This document shows, in pieces, positions 8,494 to 17,463 of a stretch of 25,600 nt of DNA. The stretch covers positions 1-25,600 of the forward strand of contig MPUH01001031.1 of NCBI GenBank assembly GCA_001970955.1, given 5' to 3'. Each line of letters begins with the position of its first letter. The first letter of the stretch is position 1. Origin of the DNA: Stentor coeruleus. Lineage: Eukaryota > Ciliophora > Heterotrichea > Heterotrichida > Stentoridae. The notes under the pieces are model-generated. The model was not told the origin of the DNA. It made no database searches and saw only the letters and a program-made list of their open reading frames with translations. Both the position numbers and the translations under genes were made by a program.

Positions 8494-10680
8494 ATGTCTT
8501 TACGATGCATAGTGGAGTTTTCTCTGCACCTAGACACATTTAGAAACATAGATCTTTTTCATCAAGGCCTTTATAAGATAAGAGCTTCTATACAAAAAAA
8601 CACAGTTTTTGCTTACCCTTACAATAACTTATCCCGCTATTCTTCACAAGTTCTTACAGATCCTCACAATATAGCATCATCAAAGCTTGAAGAGACTTAT
8701 TTGGACTCAAGAACTTTCCTTGTGAGATATTTTGATGAAATAGTCAAAATAGACGAAATTTATTACTTCAGAATTGAAGTAGAAGTTGAAAAAAACATGC
8801 AACAAAGCCAATTTCTCTTGAGATTCGAGCTTTACTTCACAGATTTAAATGGTAAAGTGACCCCAGAAGAAGCTAAAGATATAGCTGAGAAGCAAATCAC
8901 CTTCGACAAAGTTTCAAGCGCTGAGTTTCTATTAAGGTTCCCAACAAGTTTTCAAAGTATGTTTGTCCCAATAGTCTTTGATGATAACCACTGCTGTTTA
9001 ATAAATGGACTAATGCATTATTTGTTACTGGACTACAAGTTCAGGCCTTTATTTCTAAACTGGCCTTCTGATGTTACTGAAGGTCTTGCATCAGCTTTAT
9101 TTCGCAGCAACCACAAGTCAGGCAGAGAATATATAGGTTCATCGTTAACAGATACGACATATTCAAAATTTATGACCCCATTATCTAAAACTTATGCAAG
9201 ACTCCGAGAATACTATTTATCTGTAGTACAAAAATGCCTTACAGAAACTCAAAGGCATCTTTTGCAGCTTTATTATGTTCCACCGATACTCAGTTTACCA
9301 GGTTCACCGATTCATATTCCTAATCAGCCGAACTGTGTAGAAATGATTTCGCTAGGGAATTTAAATGACTCGGATTCAGATTCAGTAAGTGAAGAACGCC
9401 CTGGATCAACTCATCGTTTTAGTCAAAGAGTAGCTTCGCATGATGCTAAGAAAATCGCTACATGTATGATGGCTGAACTTAGTATGGTCTCAGGGCAGAT
9501 ATTCCAGCTTTGGCATCGGCTGCAAGAAATAATCCCAACTTGTAGCGATCAGTTAGTCAATGTTTTAAGAGAAAAATACAATGTAGGTAAAAGACAGCTG
9601 CTTAGTACAGGGCTTATAAGAAAAGTTCTTAGATCAGCTGATATTGGCTTACTAGCTGACCCAAATAAAGCTGATCATTGTAAAATTATTGCTTCAAACA
9701 AAAGGAAGAATAATGTAGATACTATTGAAAGACATAATATTTTGATTGAAAAAAGCTTTGAAGTCAAAGCTGGAAGCCAGCCGATACTTATTGAAGAGTT
9801 TTATATACATGATAGAACCTTGCCTTCAGGTCCAATGGAGCTTTGTGGTGCTGCATCTAATTTTTTTGCTAGGGACATAAGAAGAAGAGATGCGAGTACT
9901 CATTTAGTTGTGCTTGTTCATGGGTTTCAAGGGAGTTCTAGTGATTTGAGGATTATTAAGAACATGCTTTGTGTAAGTTTCCCTAATAATTTGTATTTGT
10001 GTGCATCGAGCAATGATAAAGATTCGGAGTCGTCGATTTATGTACTTGGGAAGAGGTTAGCGGATGAAATAAGAGATTATTTGAAGGAAAATTGTGTACT
10101 TAGCTTAGGAAGAGTTAGCTTTATCGGCCACTCTTTAGGTGGGTTAATAATCCGTGCAGCACTTCCTCTTATTGAGGAGTTCTCAGATCGAATGCATCTT
10201 TTTATGTCTTTTTCTAGTCCTCACCTTGGTATAATCGAAGGATGTTCCAAGCTTATTCGTGCTGGACTCTGGGTTCTTAATAACCTTAAGCGTTGCGAAA
10301 GCTTAAAGCAGCTATCTTTCACAGACTCATTAAAAATCGAAGAATGTGCCTTATACAAACTCGCATACGAAAAAGGTTGTGAATGGTTTACACATATGGT
10401 TGTAATGAGTTCTCCTCAAGACCTCTATAGTCCCCATTACTCCGCCCGCATCGAAGTCCACGAAGGCCTGAACAAATACGGGGAAAATGGGGACTACCTT
10501 CGTAAAATGGCTCGAAAAATCATAGAAGGCCGTGAAAGGATTCATAGGATTGACGTGGACTTCAACCTTCCAACCAACAATTTCGATAACTGGATTGGTC
10601 GAGCAGGGCATATTGAGTTCTTAGAAAACCATATATTCATGAAAACCCTAGCATATCTCCATCCTGAGTTTTTTGAATAA
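8494..10680 (+). CDS. FAM135-like protein with DUF676 putative serine esterase/lipase domain
   Basis: 728 residues with the architecture of animal FAM135A/B. The N-terminal part (about 1-160) carries CIVEFSLHLDTF, NIDLFHQGLYKIRAS and FELYFTDLNG, matching the FAM135 N-terminal domain. A variable middle with a Ser/Asp run (NDSDSDSVSEE) follows. The C-terminal part (about 475-728) is an alpha/beta hydrolase: oxyanion strand LVVLVHGFQGSSSDLR, nucleophile Ser547 in IGHSLGG, acid Asp643 in SPQDLYSPHYSARIE and His706 in GRAGHIEFL. All three catalytic residues are present, so an active esterase is plausible, although the substrate of this family is unknown. The middle region is shorter than in vertebrates. 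No signal peptide or membrane segment is evident. It runs convergent with the coiled-coil gene downstream, with a 145-nt gap. Confidence 0.92.
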   Translation: MSLRCIVEFSLHLDTFRNIDLFHQGLYKIRASIQKNTVFAYPYNNLSRYSSQVLTDPHNIASSKLEETYLDSRTFLVRYFDEIVKIDEIYYFRIEVEVEKNMQQSQFLLRFELYFTDLNGKVTPEEAKDIAEKQITFDKVSSAEFLLRFPTSFQSMFVPIVFDDNHCCLINGLMHYLLLDYKFRPLFLNWPSDVTEGLASALFRSNHKSGREYIGSSLTDTTYSKFMTPLSKTYARLREYYLSVVQKCLTETQRHLLQLYYVPPILSLPGSPIHIPNQPNCVEMISLGNLNDSDSDSVSEERPGSTHRFSQRVASHDAKKIATCMMAELSMVSGQIFQLWHRLQEIIPTCSDQLVNVLREKYNVGKRQLLSTGLIRKVLRSADIGLLADPNKADHCKIIASNKRKNNVDTIERHNILIEKSFEVKAGSQPILIEEFYIHDRTLPSGPMELCGAASNFFARDIRRRDASTHLVVLVHGFQGSSSDLRIIKNMLCVSFPNNLYLCASSNDKDSESSIYVLGKRLADEIRDYLKENCVLSLGRVSFIGHSLGGLIIRAALPLIEEFSDRMHLFMSFSSPHLGIIEGCSKLIRAGLWVLNNLKRCESLKQLSFTDSLKIEECALYKLAYEKGCEWFTHMVVMSSPQDLYSPHYSARIEVHEGLNKYGENGDYLRKMARKIIEGRERIHRIDVDFNLPTNNFDNWIGRAGHIEFLENHIFMKTLAYLHPEFFE

Positions 10681-10825
10681 ACCCTGCAATTTTTAGCTTA
10701 GTCTAACTATGTGAGATATAAATGGCATTTTCGTTAGTAGTAGTCCTGTGGCTAGAACTTCCATAAATGCCAATATTAATAGCTAGCTTTATAAGCCAAG
10801 CGGATATTTTATATAAGTAATAAAC

Positions 10826-12976
10826 TTAAGTTTTAAGAACTTTACTAGCTTTGTGAAGTGCTGCAACAATCTTTGACATCATTTGAGGAACATTGTCTTT
10901 AAATCCAATCATTGAGACCAAAGCTATGATCTGTTTGTCTTTACGTTCTAAATCACTTATCAACTGAGTGATTTTGTTTTCGTAGACTGATATTGAACTC
11001 TCCACAGCTCTAAATGCGATTTCACTTGCTCTGCTTTGGATTTTGGGTTTTTCTTTTTCTTTATTAAGTTCTTTTTGAAGTTCAAAGGAATCTTGGCTTA
11101 TTTTCAGGTTTTCTTCAAGGATTCTGCGGTTTTCTTCTTCAAGTAACTCAACATTGTATTTTAACACATTGTTGACTTGGATAGCATCGTCAAGTCGATC
11201 TTTAAGAACTTTGTTTACAGTGTTTTGCATGGCATCAGCAGCTTTTTTGTGCATGATAATGCTTTCTTCTTTAGCTAATTCAAGGCTTTCGTTGAGTTTT
11301 TTAATGTTTTCTTCAAGATTTTTAATTTGCTCCCTAGCATCACAAAGTTCGCTTACTGCCGCGAATTCTTTTGTGTTTACTGAGGACATTTCTAAGTCTT
11401 TTTGTTTGAGTTTTTCTGAGAAGTTTTGCTTTTTCTTGGCGATTTTACTTTCAAGGTCTAAATATTTTACAGAAAGTTTTTTGTATTCCATGTAAATTGT
11501 AGTTTTTTCATTTAGTATGCTGTCAATTTTAGCTTTGTATTTATTGTGGAGTTCGATTATTTGAGTTTTTCCAGCTTTTAAGGCTTCGAATATCGTTGAA
11601 TTGAAGCTTTTCAATCTTATAATTTCATTTTTATAGTCTTGTAAGGTGGAATCAGCGGTGATGATAGGGATGGAACTTGGAATTTCAATGATTTCTACTG
11701 CTTTTGAAGCTCTTCTTTCAGCTTCTGTAATCTTCTCTTGAGCAAGACTTAGTTCTCTGTTTAAATATGCTATTTTCTCCAAATTTCTGCTTTCAGTTGC
11801 TTGAAAAGCACTAATTTTACTTTGAAGCATAGTATTCTTTTCATCAAGGTCCTGAAATTTCCTCCTAAGATCGTCAAATTCTTGATTTTTGTGCTGATAC
11901 ACCATTTCCAGCTCACGGAATCTATTGAAATCTACATGAAGATGAGGGTTTTCTTCTATAACTAAAGGACGAGACTCTAATTTTTGTACTTTTGCTTTCA
12001 GATAATCGATTTCCTGCTGTTTTTCATTCAATAGCATCTGATAATCTGTAAGGTTACTGACGAATTCCTTAATTTCCTCTAGTTTATCATCAGTTGCTGA
12101 CTTTTCTTTTTCTATAAGTGTAGCAGTTAGCTGATTATACATAAAATTCATCTGCTTTTCATTTTTCTGTGATTTTTTAACAGCTTCTTCCATACTCAGA
12201 CGCATTTCCTCGCATTCTTCTTTAAGTTTCTCATTTTTTTCTCTCTCTACCCTTAGCTTTTCTTTAATTTCCTCGTGATCCATAACAAGCTTTTCATATT
12301 TTTCCTTTTGATCCATAAGCACAGGGAGCTTCTTCTGATACTCTTCAGTGAAGATCCTAATTTTATCATCTTTTTCCTTTATATTTATCTCCATGTCCTT
12401 AAGCTTCTTATCAAATCCATTAGAAGACTCATCAAGATAAATTGATGATTCCTGTAACATGGGACTTTTAAGCAGATTAGGACTAGATTTTATAGTTTCT
12501 TTATCTTTTACCCTATTTTCCAGTTCTAATTTCTCGCTTTGAAGCTGTTTAATTTCTTGCTCTTTTTTACTTATTTCTGATTTGAGGAGTTCTACTAAAA
12601 CCTTGTCTGGATTTGATATTTTGTCTGAATTCTTCATAATGCATTCCATTTGGCTTTTCATTTGATCAATATGAGATTTGTATATAGCTTCATTTGATGA
12701 CAAGGATTCAAGTTTTTGGCTTAAGATCTGGTTTTGGGATTCTAAAGATGAGAATTCACGGATATGGTTAAAAGTTTTGGTTTCAAGGTCTTGTTCGAGT
12801 TTCTGGATTTTTGTGTTTTTAAGATTCAGCTCGTTGGACAGGACTTTGTTTTCAGTTCGGATTAACTCTACAGAAAGCTGGGTTTCGTGAAGACGTATTT
12901 CAAGGATGTTTTTTTCCTTTTCAACAGATTTTTCAATAGCGTCTATAAGGTCAAGTTTGAACTCTTTACTCCACAT
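10826..12976 (-). CDS. Long coiled-coil protein of unknown function
   Basis: 716 residues, almost entirely heptad-like and rich in Glu, Lys, Leu and Gln. The coil appears to break near residues 165-190 (a Ser/Pro stretch, SSPNLLKSPMLQ), near 335-350 (IEENPHLHVDF) and near 425-440 (IPSSIPIITADSTLQ), giving roughly four rods. A short non-coil C-terminus (MIGFKDNVPQMMSKIVAALH) follows the last rod. There is no Walker motif, motor, EF-hand, signal peptide or membrane segment, so it is not an SMC or kinesin. Such proteins in ciliates are often basal-body, cortical-fibre or Golgi scaffolds, but nothing here decides between them. The start MWSKEF is the first Met of an open frame; the upstream sequence turns non-coding at once. 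Confidence 0.85.
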   Translation of the reverse strand: MWSKEFKLDLIDAIEKSVEKEKNILEIRLHETQLSVELIRTENKVLSNELNLKNTKIQKLEQDLETKTFNHIREFSSLESQNQILSQKLESLSSNEAIYKSHIDQMKSQMECIMKNSDKISNPDKVLVELLKSEISKKEQEIKQLQSEKLELENRVKDKETIKSSPNLLKSPMLQESSIYLDESSNGFDKKLKDMEINIKEKDDKIRIFTEEYQKKLPVLMDQKEKYEKLVMDHEEIKEKLRVEREKNEKLKEECEEMRLSMEEAVKKSQKNEKQMNFMYNQLTATLIEKEKSATDDKLEEIKEFVSNLTDYQMLLNEKQQEIDYLKAKVQKLESRPLVIEENPHLHVDFNRFRELEMVYQHKNQEFDDLRRKFQDLDEKNTMLQSKISAFQATESRNLEKIAYLNRELSLAQEKITEAERRASKAVEIIEIPSSIPIITADSTLQDYKNEIIRLKSFNSTIFEALKAGKTQIIELHNKYKAKIDSILNEKTTIYMEYKKLSVKYLDLESKIAKKKQNFSEKLKQKDLEMSSVNTKEFAAVSELCDAREQIKNLEENIKKLNESLELAKEESIIMHKKAADAMQNTVNKVLKDRLDDAIQVNNVLKYNVELLEEENRRILEENLKISQDSFELQKELNKEKEKPKIQSRASEIAFRAVESSISVYENKITQLISDLERKDKQIIALVSMIGFKDNVPQMMSKIVAALHKASKVLKT

Positions 12977-13756
12977 CTTGAGTAAATATGCTAAATTATC
13001 TTAGACTTATCCAGATAAAATGAAAAAGAATTGTAGTTTGATATAAAAGGATTGATGTGATTTATGAGTATGGATGATTTAGATTATGATGCAAAATTAT
13101 TATTAATATTATGGGCTCAGATTTATCTTGCAGAGGTATGCAAGTTAAAATAAAGATTTAGAGGTTTATTGGTAGGATAAATAATACGGGAATATATATT
13201 TCATTTTCACATAATTAGCGCTAAAATCTTCTCTATCTACAGAATTTATTTAAGTATTTCTCACAACCTTCTAAAAGTATTTCCCTTCTAAACTCTTTTT
13301 TCCTTCCATCATCTTATTAATTCCATCTCTCTTTGCTATTTTAAATCCGTATTTATTGTTTTTACTTTCCCATAAATCTAAATCTTTACACATTCCATGA
13401 TTCTTTCCTCAACTTAANTATTTTAAATCCGTATTTCTTGTTTTTACTTTCCCATAAATCTAAATCTTTACACATTCCATGATTCTTTCCTCAACTTAAA
13501 AAAAACTTAATGTATTACATAAAATTCCCCCAAAAACCTTTAATCAAAGCCTATTATTCACCTATTCCATTATATTTTTTTAAATATTTCAGAAACAACT
13601 TTTTTCATACATATTTAGTATTGTCCAGAAGAATAATTTTGTTCTGATCAACTTTCTATACATTCCTTAAACTATATATAAATCAAAAAAATCAAACAAT
13701 AATTTATATGCTAATATCAAAAGGCTCATAAATAATAATCAGTTCTATAAACAACT
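12977..13756. promoter_or_regulatory. Divergent intergenic region with a base-skew switch
   Basis: Separates two divergent genes. Bases 12977 to about 13200 are G-rich over C on the + strand (12 G, 5 C in 13081-13140), which is G-poor on the sense strand of the minus gene. From about 13200 to 13750 the + strand is G-poor (3 G, 13 C in 13321-13380). Each half thus behaves as the upstream region of the gene it faces. It contains a duplicated 81-nt block around an N at 13418. TATA-like ctatatataaa lies at 13672-13682. Confidence 0.4.
13337..13499. repeat. Direct repeat of 81 nt flanking a single N, probable assembly join
   Basis: Bases 13337-13417 and 13419-13499 are identical but for one base (tttattg against tttcttg), separated only by the N at 13418. 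Two near-identical ends meeting at one N is what results when overlapping contig ends, or two alleles, are placed side by side without merging. The true sequence may hold a single copy. Confidence 0.85.
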
Positions 13757-14269
13757 ATGGAAGATCGAAAAAAGACCCACTCTCTAACCTTTATACGAGA
13801 AAGTCACAATATCCCGTATAAATTTCCCCAAAAGACTTCAATTAGCGCAATTTTGTCAAGCCCCAGGTCACATAAAACATATGAAAAAAGTTTGATGGAA
13901 GAAGAAACAACTTGTTTGACAAAAAATATGTTTATAACACCTTATAGTGACATTTCTCAAGATCACAAGAAGAGCCCAACTATGATAGACTTTTCACATG
14001 ATAAGCCTGAAAATTTATCTTTGGATTATGAATTTCCCTATCGACCTGAAATGTCAGAAGATACTACGGGTGTGTTTTGCACTATGGTTAAAATGAAGTC
14101 ACAAATCAATTTTTTATCAACACGACTGATCAAATATAAAGATGTAATCAAAGGACTTGATAAAGAAAATAATACACTACGGCACAAAAAACAGATACTG
14201 CAAGAAAAGCTTAAAAGTAAGTTTGAAAAAAAGAAAGAGAAGAGATTATGTTTTAAGTGGTGTATCTAA
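13757..14269 (+). CDS. Small hypothetical protein with C-terminal coiled coil
   Basis: 170 residues, not recognised. The first two thirds are polar and look disordered, rich in Ser, Thr, Lys and Pro (SSPRSHKTYEKS). The last 60 residues (from about FCTMVKMKSQINFL) form a short coiled-coil ending in a basic run (KFEKKKEKR) and LCFKWCI. Support for a real gene is the length of the frame in AT-rich DNA, balanced codon use, a TAA stop, and a G-poor upstream region like that of certain genes here. It is divergent from the larger coiled-coil gene. No function can be assigned. Confidence 0.6.
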   Translation: MEDRKKTHSLTFIRESHNIPYKFPQKTSISAILSSPRSHKTYEKSLMEEETTCLTKNMFITPYSDISQDHKKSPTMIDFSHDKPENLSLDYEFPYRPEMSEDTTGVFCTMVKMKSQINFLSTRLIKYKDVIKGLDKENNTLRHKKQILQEKLKSKFEKKKEKRLCFKWCI

Positions 14270-15417
14270 TTAGTTTACAGTTAATATATGCTATTTTTAA
14301 CAATTGTTTTAACCAAATAGTGGGCTTTCATAGACAATCCTTTTATAGGTTCCATCGGTTTCGTTGGATTCACTTTTAGATATATGCAATTTATGAAAAC
14401 TTTTTGGTATCTTATCATGATTTNGCTTTTAGATATATGTAATTTATGAAAATTATGAAAACTTTTTGGTATCTTATCATGATTTTATTTGTGATTTAGC
14501 CTAAAATCTGTGTAAACTTTTTATGGGTGGAAAAATCCATTTTTTTTAAGGTTAAATCTAGGAAAGTGGATGAGTCCAAAAGCCAATAATCCTTTAAAAT
14601 ATTTTCTGCTTTCACTCATAATATAATTAACTAGGGATAATTTAACTCATCAAAATACAAACTTTTCGGTGCAAATAAACCAAACCAATAAATCAAGACA
14701 GTCAAATACTTGTTTGCAGTGCTAGCTTAAAAGAAGTGATATATTTTATCTATAGGCCTCTGTCTAGAATTTAGCAAAATTCTGAGCCAGATGCTATAAA
14801 TTTCCCATTACTTTTTAAATGTTGAAATAGCTTTGTAAATGATGAAAAATATATACGAGTACCTGAATTTTCTAATGGCACCTATACAACCACAATATTT
14901 ATTTGAAATGCATTTAATGTTCATATGGATTTTTGCTTTTGATATACAGGCTTGGATTAAAAAAAAACTATTTATAGCTTGCTATATGAAAATATACAAT
15001 ATAAAATATGTGCATAACTGTGGAATGAATATCACAAATTAGAATATGCAATAATTTAATATATAGCAAATGATACATAATTAAAAATTATGTCCTACAA
15101 GGTTCATATCACTATCCTATTAGCATATTATCCCTTTATTTAAATATTAATATTCTTCTATGAAATTAATTTACCACATTATATCCGCTTATAAAGAATT
15201 AAAAATCTCCTAATCATATCATAAAAGCTTTTGCAAACTCTAAATAAATACAAAAAAATTCCTACTAAAATACTTTATCTCGTATTAATAATATCATCGG
15301 TACAAAATTTTATATCATCCGATATCTATCTCCCCAAAAATCAATCTTCTCATATCTCGATATATTATAAATTATAACATATTTATCCTATAACTAACTT
15401 CCCACGTGGATTAATAA
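14270..15417 (+). other. Long AT-rich intergenic region, including upstream region of SRP54
   Basis: No convincing gene. It contains a repeated block around an N at 14424. A 67-codon frame at 14839-15042 is AT-driven and lacks any recognisable feature. From about 15060 the + strand becomes G-poor (3 G, 9 C in 15241-15300), as before other genes of the window. The palindrome ccacgtgg (15402-15409), an E-box-like CACGTG core, sits 8 nt before the SRP54 ATG. Confidence 0.4.
14373..14485. repeat. Near-duplicate of 51/60 nt flanking a single N, probable assembly join
   Basis: 14373-14423 and 14426-14485 are copies, differing by one C/T change and by nine extra bases (attatgaaa) in the second, with N at 14424 between them. 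The arrangement is the same as at 13418 and is most simply an unresolved contig overlap. Confidence 0.8.
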
Positions 15418-16926
15418 ATGGTACTTGGACAACTCGGGAGCAGAATCTCAGGAGCATTAAAAAAACTACATGAAAAGCCAATCATAGACGAAGAGGCTAT
15501 CAAAGAATGTATGTCAGAAATCGTAAAAGCTCTTCTTCAAGCAGATGTAAACGCAGCCTACATCAAAAAACTACGAGATCAAGTCATGCTCCAAGTAAAT
15601 CTCGAAGCTGACGCTGCAGGGACTAACAAAAGGAAAATCGTTCAAAGAGCAGTAGTGAGCGAATTACAGAAAATGCTTGAAACTGATAAAAAGCCTGTCA
15701 AGCTTCGTAAAGGTAAACAAAATATTGTAATGTTTGTAGGGTTGCAAGGTACAGGTAAAACCACGACAATAGCAAAATACGCTTATTTCTATATCAAAAA
15801 AGGTTGGCGAGTAGGACTTGTATGCGCTGATACTTTCAGAGCAGGAGCCTTTGACCAACTTAAACAAAATGCTGCGAAAATTAAAGCCCCTTTTTATGGG
15901 TCCTATACTGAAACAGACCCTGTTAAAATAGCAAATGAAGGTGTTGAGTATTTTAGATCTCAAACTTATGATTTGATTATAATAGATACATCAGGAAGAA
16001 ACAAACAAGAAGAAGGACTTTTTGATGAGATGAAAATGCTTGAAAAAACTATAAATCCTGATGAAGTAATTTTTGTCATGGACTCGACAATTGGCCAAAG
16101 TTGCTTTGATCAAGCTCAAGCTTTTAAAAATGCAGTCAAAGTTGGCAGTGTTATTATGACTAAATTAGATAGTCATGCTAAAGGTGGTGGGGCGCTTAGT
16201 GCAGTTGCGGCAACTCAGTCACCAATTACGTTTATTGGGACTGGTGAGCAGTTTGATGAGTTTGAAGAATTTGAAGCCAAGTCGTTTATTAAAAGAGTTT
16301 TGGGAATGGGAGATATTGACAGGCTTTTTAGTGTGGTTCAAGAAGCGATACCTTTGGATAAACAGCCTGAGCTGCTTAATAAAATCAGTCATGGGCAATT
16401 TTCCTTACGTGATATGTACGAGCAGTTCCAAACAGTATTGAAAATGGGCTCAATCAACAGCTTAATGAGCCTGATTCCTGGTATGAACTCAGGTTTAATA
16501 GAAAAAGGCAAAGAAAAAGAAGGTATTGCTAGGATCAAAAGGTTTATGTGCATTATGGACTCTATGAACGATCCTGAACTTGATGGGCATAAGCAATTAA
16601 ATGACTCTCGGATAATCCGAATAGCACGTGGATCAGGAACATCTGTTCGTGAAGTAAACATCCTCCTAGAAGAGTATAAAAAATTCGCAAAAATGGTACA
16701 AAAAATGGGAAAACTCAGTTTAGGCAAAGCTAATGATATGCAGAACTTTATGAGAAACCCTCAGCAGATGATGCGGAAAGTACAAAGTGCAGTCGATCCC
16801 AAAATGCTCCAGCAGCTTGGGGGGTCTGCAAACATGATGCAAATGATGAAAGAAATGAGCAAATTAGATATGGGGGAGATGATGAGCCAGATCGGCAAGA
16901 ACAAGAGGGGACTTAAAAGGAAATAA
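15418..16926 (+). CDS. SRP54: Signal recognition particle 54 kDa subunit
   Basis: 502 residues, the normal length of eukaryotic SRP54. It binds signal sequences at the ribosome exit and delivers the complex to the ER through GTP-dependent pairing with the SRP receptor. Order: N domain (1 to about 95), G domain with G1 GLQGTGKTTT (about residue 108), DTFRAGA, DTSGR, TKLDSHAKGGG and GTGE, then the M domain starting near GSINSLMSLIPGM. The M domain holds the Met-rich signal-binding helices and the RNA-binding block DSRIIRIARGSGTSVREV; the C-terminal 80 residues are very Met-rich (NMMQMMKEMSKLDMGEMMS). All GTPase motifs are intact and there is no intron. Its stop codon is only 11 nt from the stop codon of the convergent phosphatase gene. 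Confidence 0.98.
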   Translation: MVLGQLGSRISGALKKLHEKPIIDEEAIKECMSEIVKALLQADVNAAYIKKLRDQVMLQVNLEADAAGTNKRKIVQRAVVSELQKMLETDKKPVKLRKGKQNIVMFVGLQGTGKTTTIAKYAYFYIKKGWRVGLVCADTFRAGAFDQLKQNAAKIKAPFYGSYTETDPVKIANEGVEYFRSQTYDLIIIDTSGRNKQEEGLFDEMKMLEKTINPDEVIFVMDSTIGQSCFDQAQAFKNAVKVGSVIMTKLDSHAKGGGALSAVAATQSPITFIGTGEQFDEFEEFEAKSFIKRVLGMGDIDRLFSVVQEAIPLDKQPELLNKISHGQFSLRDMYEQFQTVLKMGSINSLMSLIPGMNSGLIEKGKEKEGIARIKRFMCIMDSMNDPELDGHKQLNDSRIIRIARGSGTSVREVNILLEEYKKFAKMVQKMGKLSLGKANDMQNFMRNPQQMMRKVQSAVDPKMLQQLGGSANMMQMMKEMSKLDMGEMMSQIGKNKRGLKRK

Positions 16927-16937
16927 CTAGTTATTTA

Positions 16938-17435
16938 TTATTGAATAAGGCATTTGCATACTGAACAAGTCATAGAAGGGTTTGAATCTTTAATAATTTT
17001 TTCATAGTCACTTAACTGATCTATAAACCCAGCATTAGGCTCGGTAATTGGGTGTTTGTGTTTAACAGTTTTCAGTGCTTTTTTACAAGTTAATCCATAC
17101 TTTTTGATCAAATATGAAATTACTATAGTTGGACTTCTTGATTGCCCTTGCATACAATAAACCAAAACTCTTCCATCAACATTAACCGCTGATTCTATAA
17201 AATCATAAGCTTCAGCAAAGTACTCTCCTATATTAAAATCAAAGTTTTCTTGGATATTAAGTTTTTTATATATAAAAGTCTCAGCAAAAGAAGGGCCAAC
17301 TTCACTACAGCAAATTAGCACATGAGATATCGCTGTAGACTTGAGTAAACTGAGATTTTTAGCTGCTGAACTGTTTCCAAGATAAATACTATCTGTAATC
17401 CTATTGAGTATATCAAGAGTAGGTAATCCAGTCAT
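16938..17435 (-). CDS. Small dual-specificity protein phosphatase
   Basis: 165-residue Cys-based phosphatase of the dual-specificity type, removing phosphate from Tyr and Ser/Thr. The domain fills the protein: RITDSIYLGNSSAA (strand entering the domain), SHVLICC, the helix YFAEAYDFIESA, then the P-loop VYCMQGQSRSPT with nucleophile Cys94 and Arg100. The residue before the nucleophile is Tyr93 instead of the nearly constant His, and the loop has Gln where Ala or Thr is common; Cys, Gly and Arg are kept, so activity is likely but perhaps altered. I cannot place the general-acid Asp with confidence (IQENFDFN region). A short Cys-rich tail, CSVCKC, closes the protein. It lies 28 nt downstream of ARP3 on the same strand and 11 nt from SRP54 tail to tail. 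Confidence 0.9.
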   Translation of the reverse strand: MTGLPTLDILNRITDSIYLGNSSAAKNLSLLKSTAISHVLICCSEVGPSFAETFIYKKLNIQENFDFNIGEYFAEAYDFIESAVNVDGRVLVYCMQGQSRSPTIVISYLIKKYGLTCKKALKTVKHKHPITEPNAGFIDQLSDYEKIIKDSNPSMTCSVCKCLIQ

Positions 17436-17463
17436 TTTAGATATTAATTGTTTCTATTACTAA

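Noticed and set aside
10351..10611. 86-codon minus-strand frame inside the FAM135-like gene
   Set aside because: Lies opposite the conserved catalytic C-terminus; it is a shadow of the real gene.
11154..11495. 113-codon plus-strand frame inside the coiled-coil gene
   Set aside because: Ser/Leu/Phe-rich mirror of Glu/Lys-rich coding on the other strand; no independent support.
14839..15042. 67-codon frame starting MMKNIYEYL
   Set aside because: Rich in Ile, Tyr, Asn, Lys and Met, as expected from AT-rich DNA; no motif and no upstream pattern. Not annotated as a gene.
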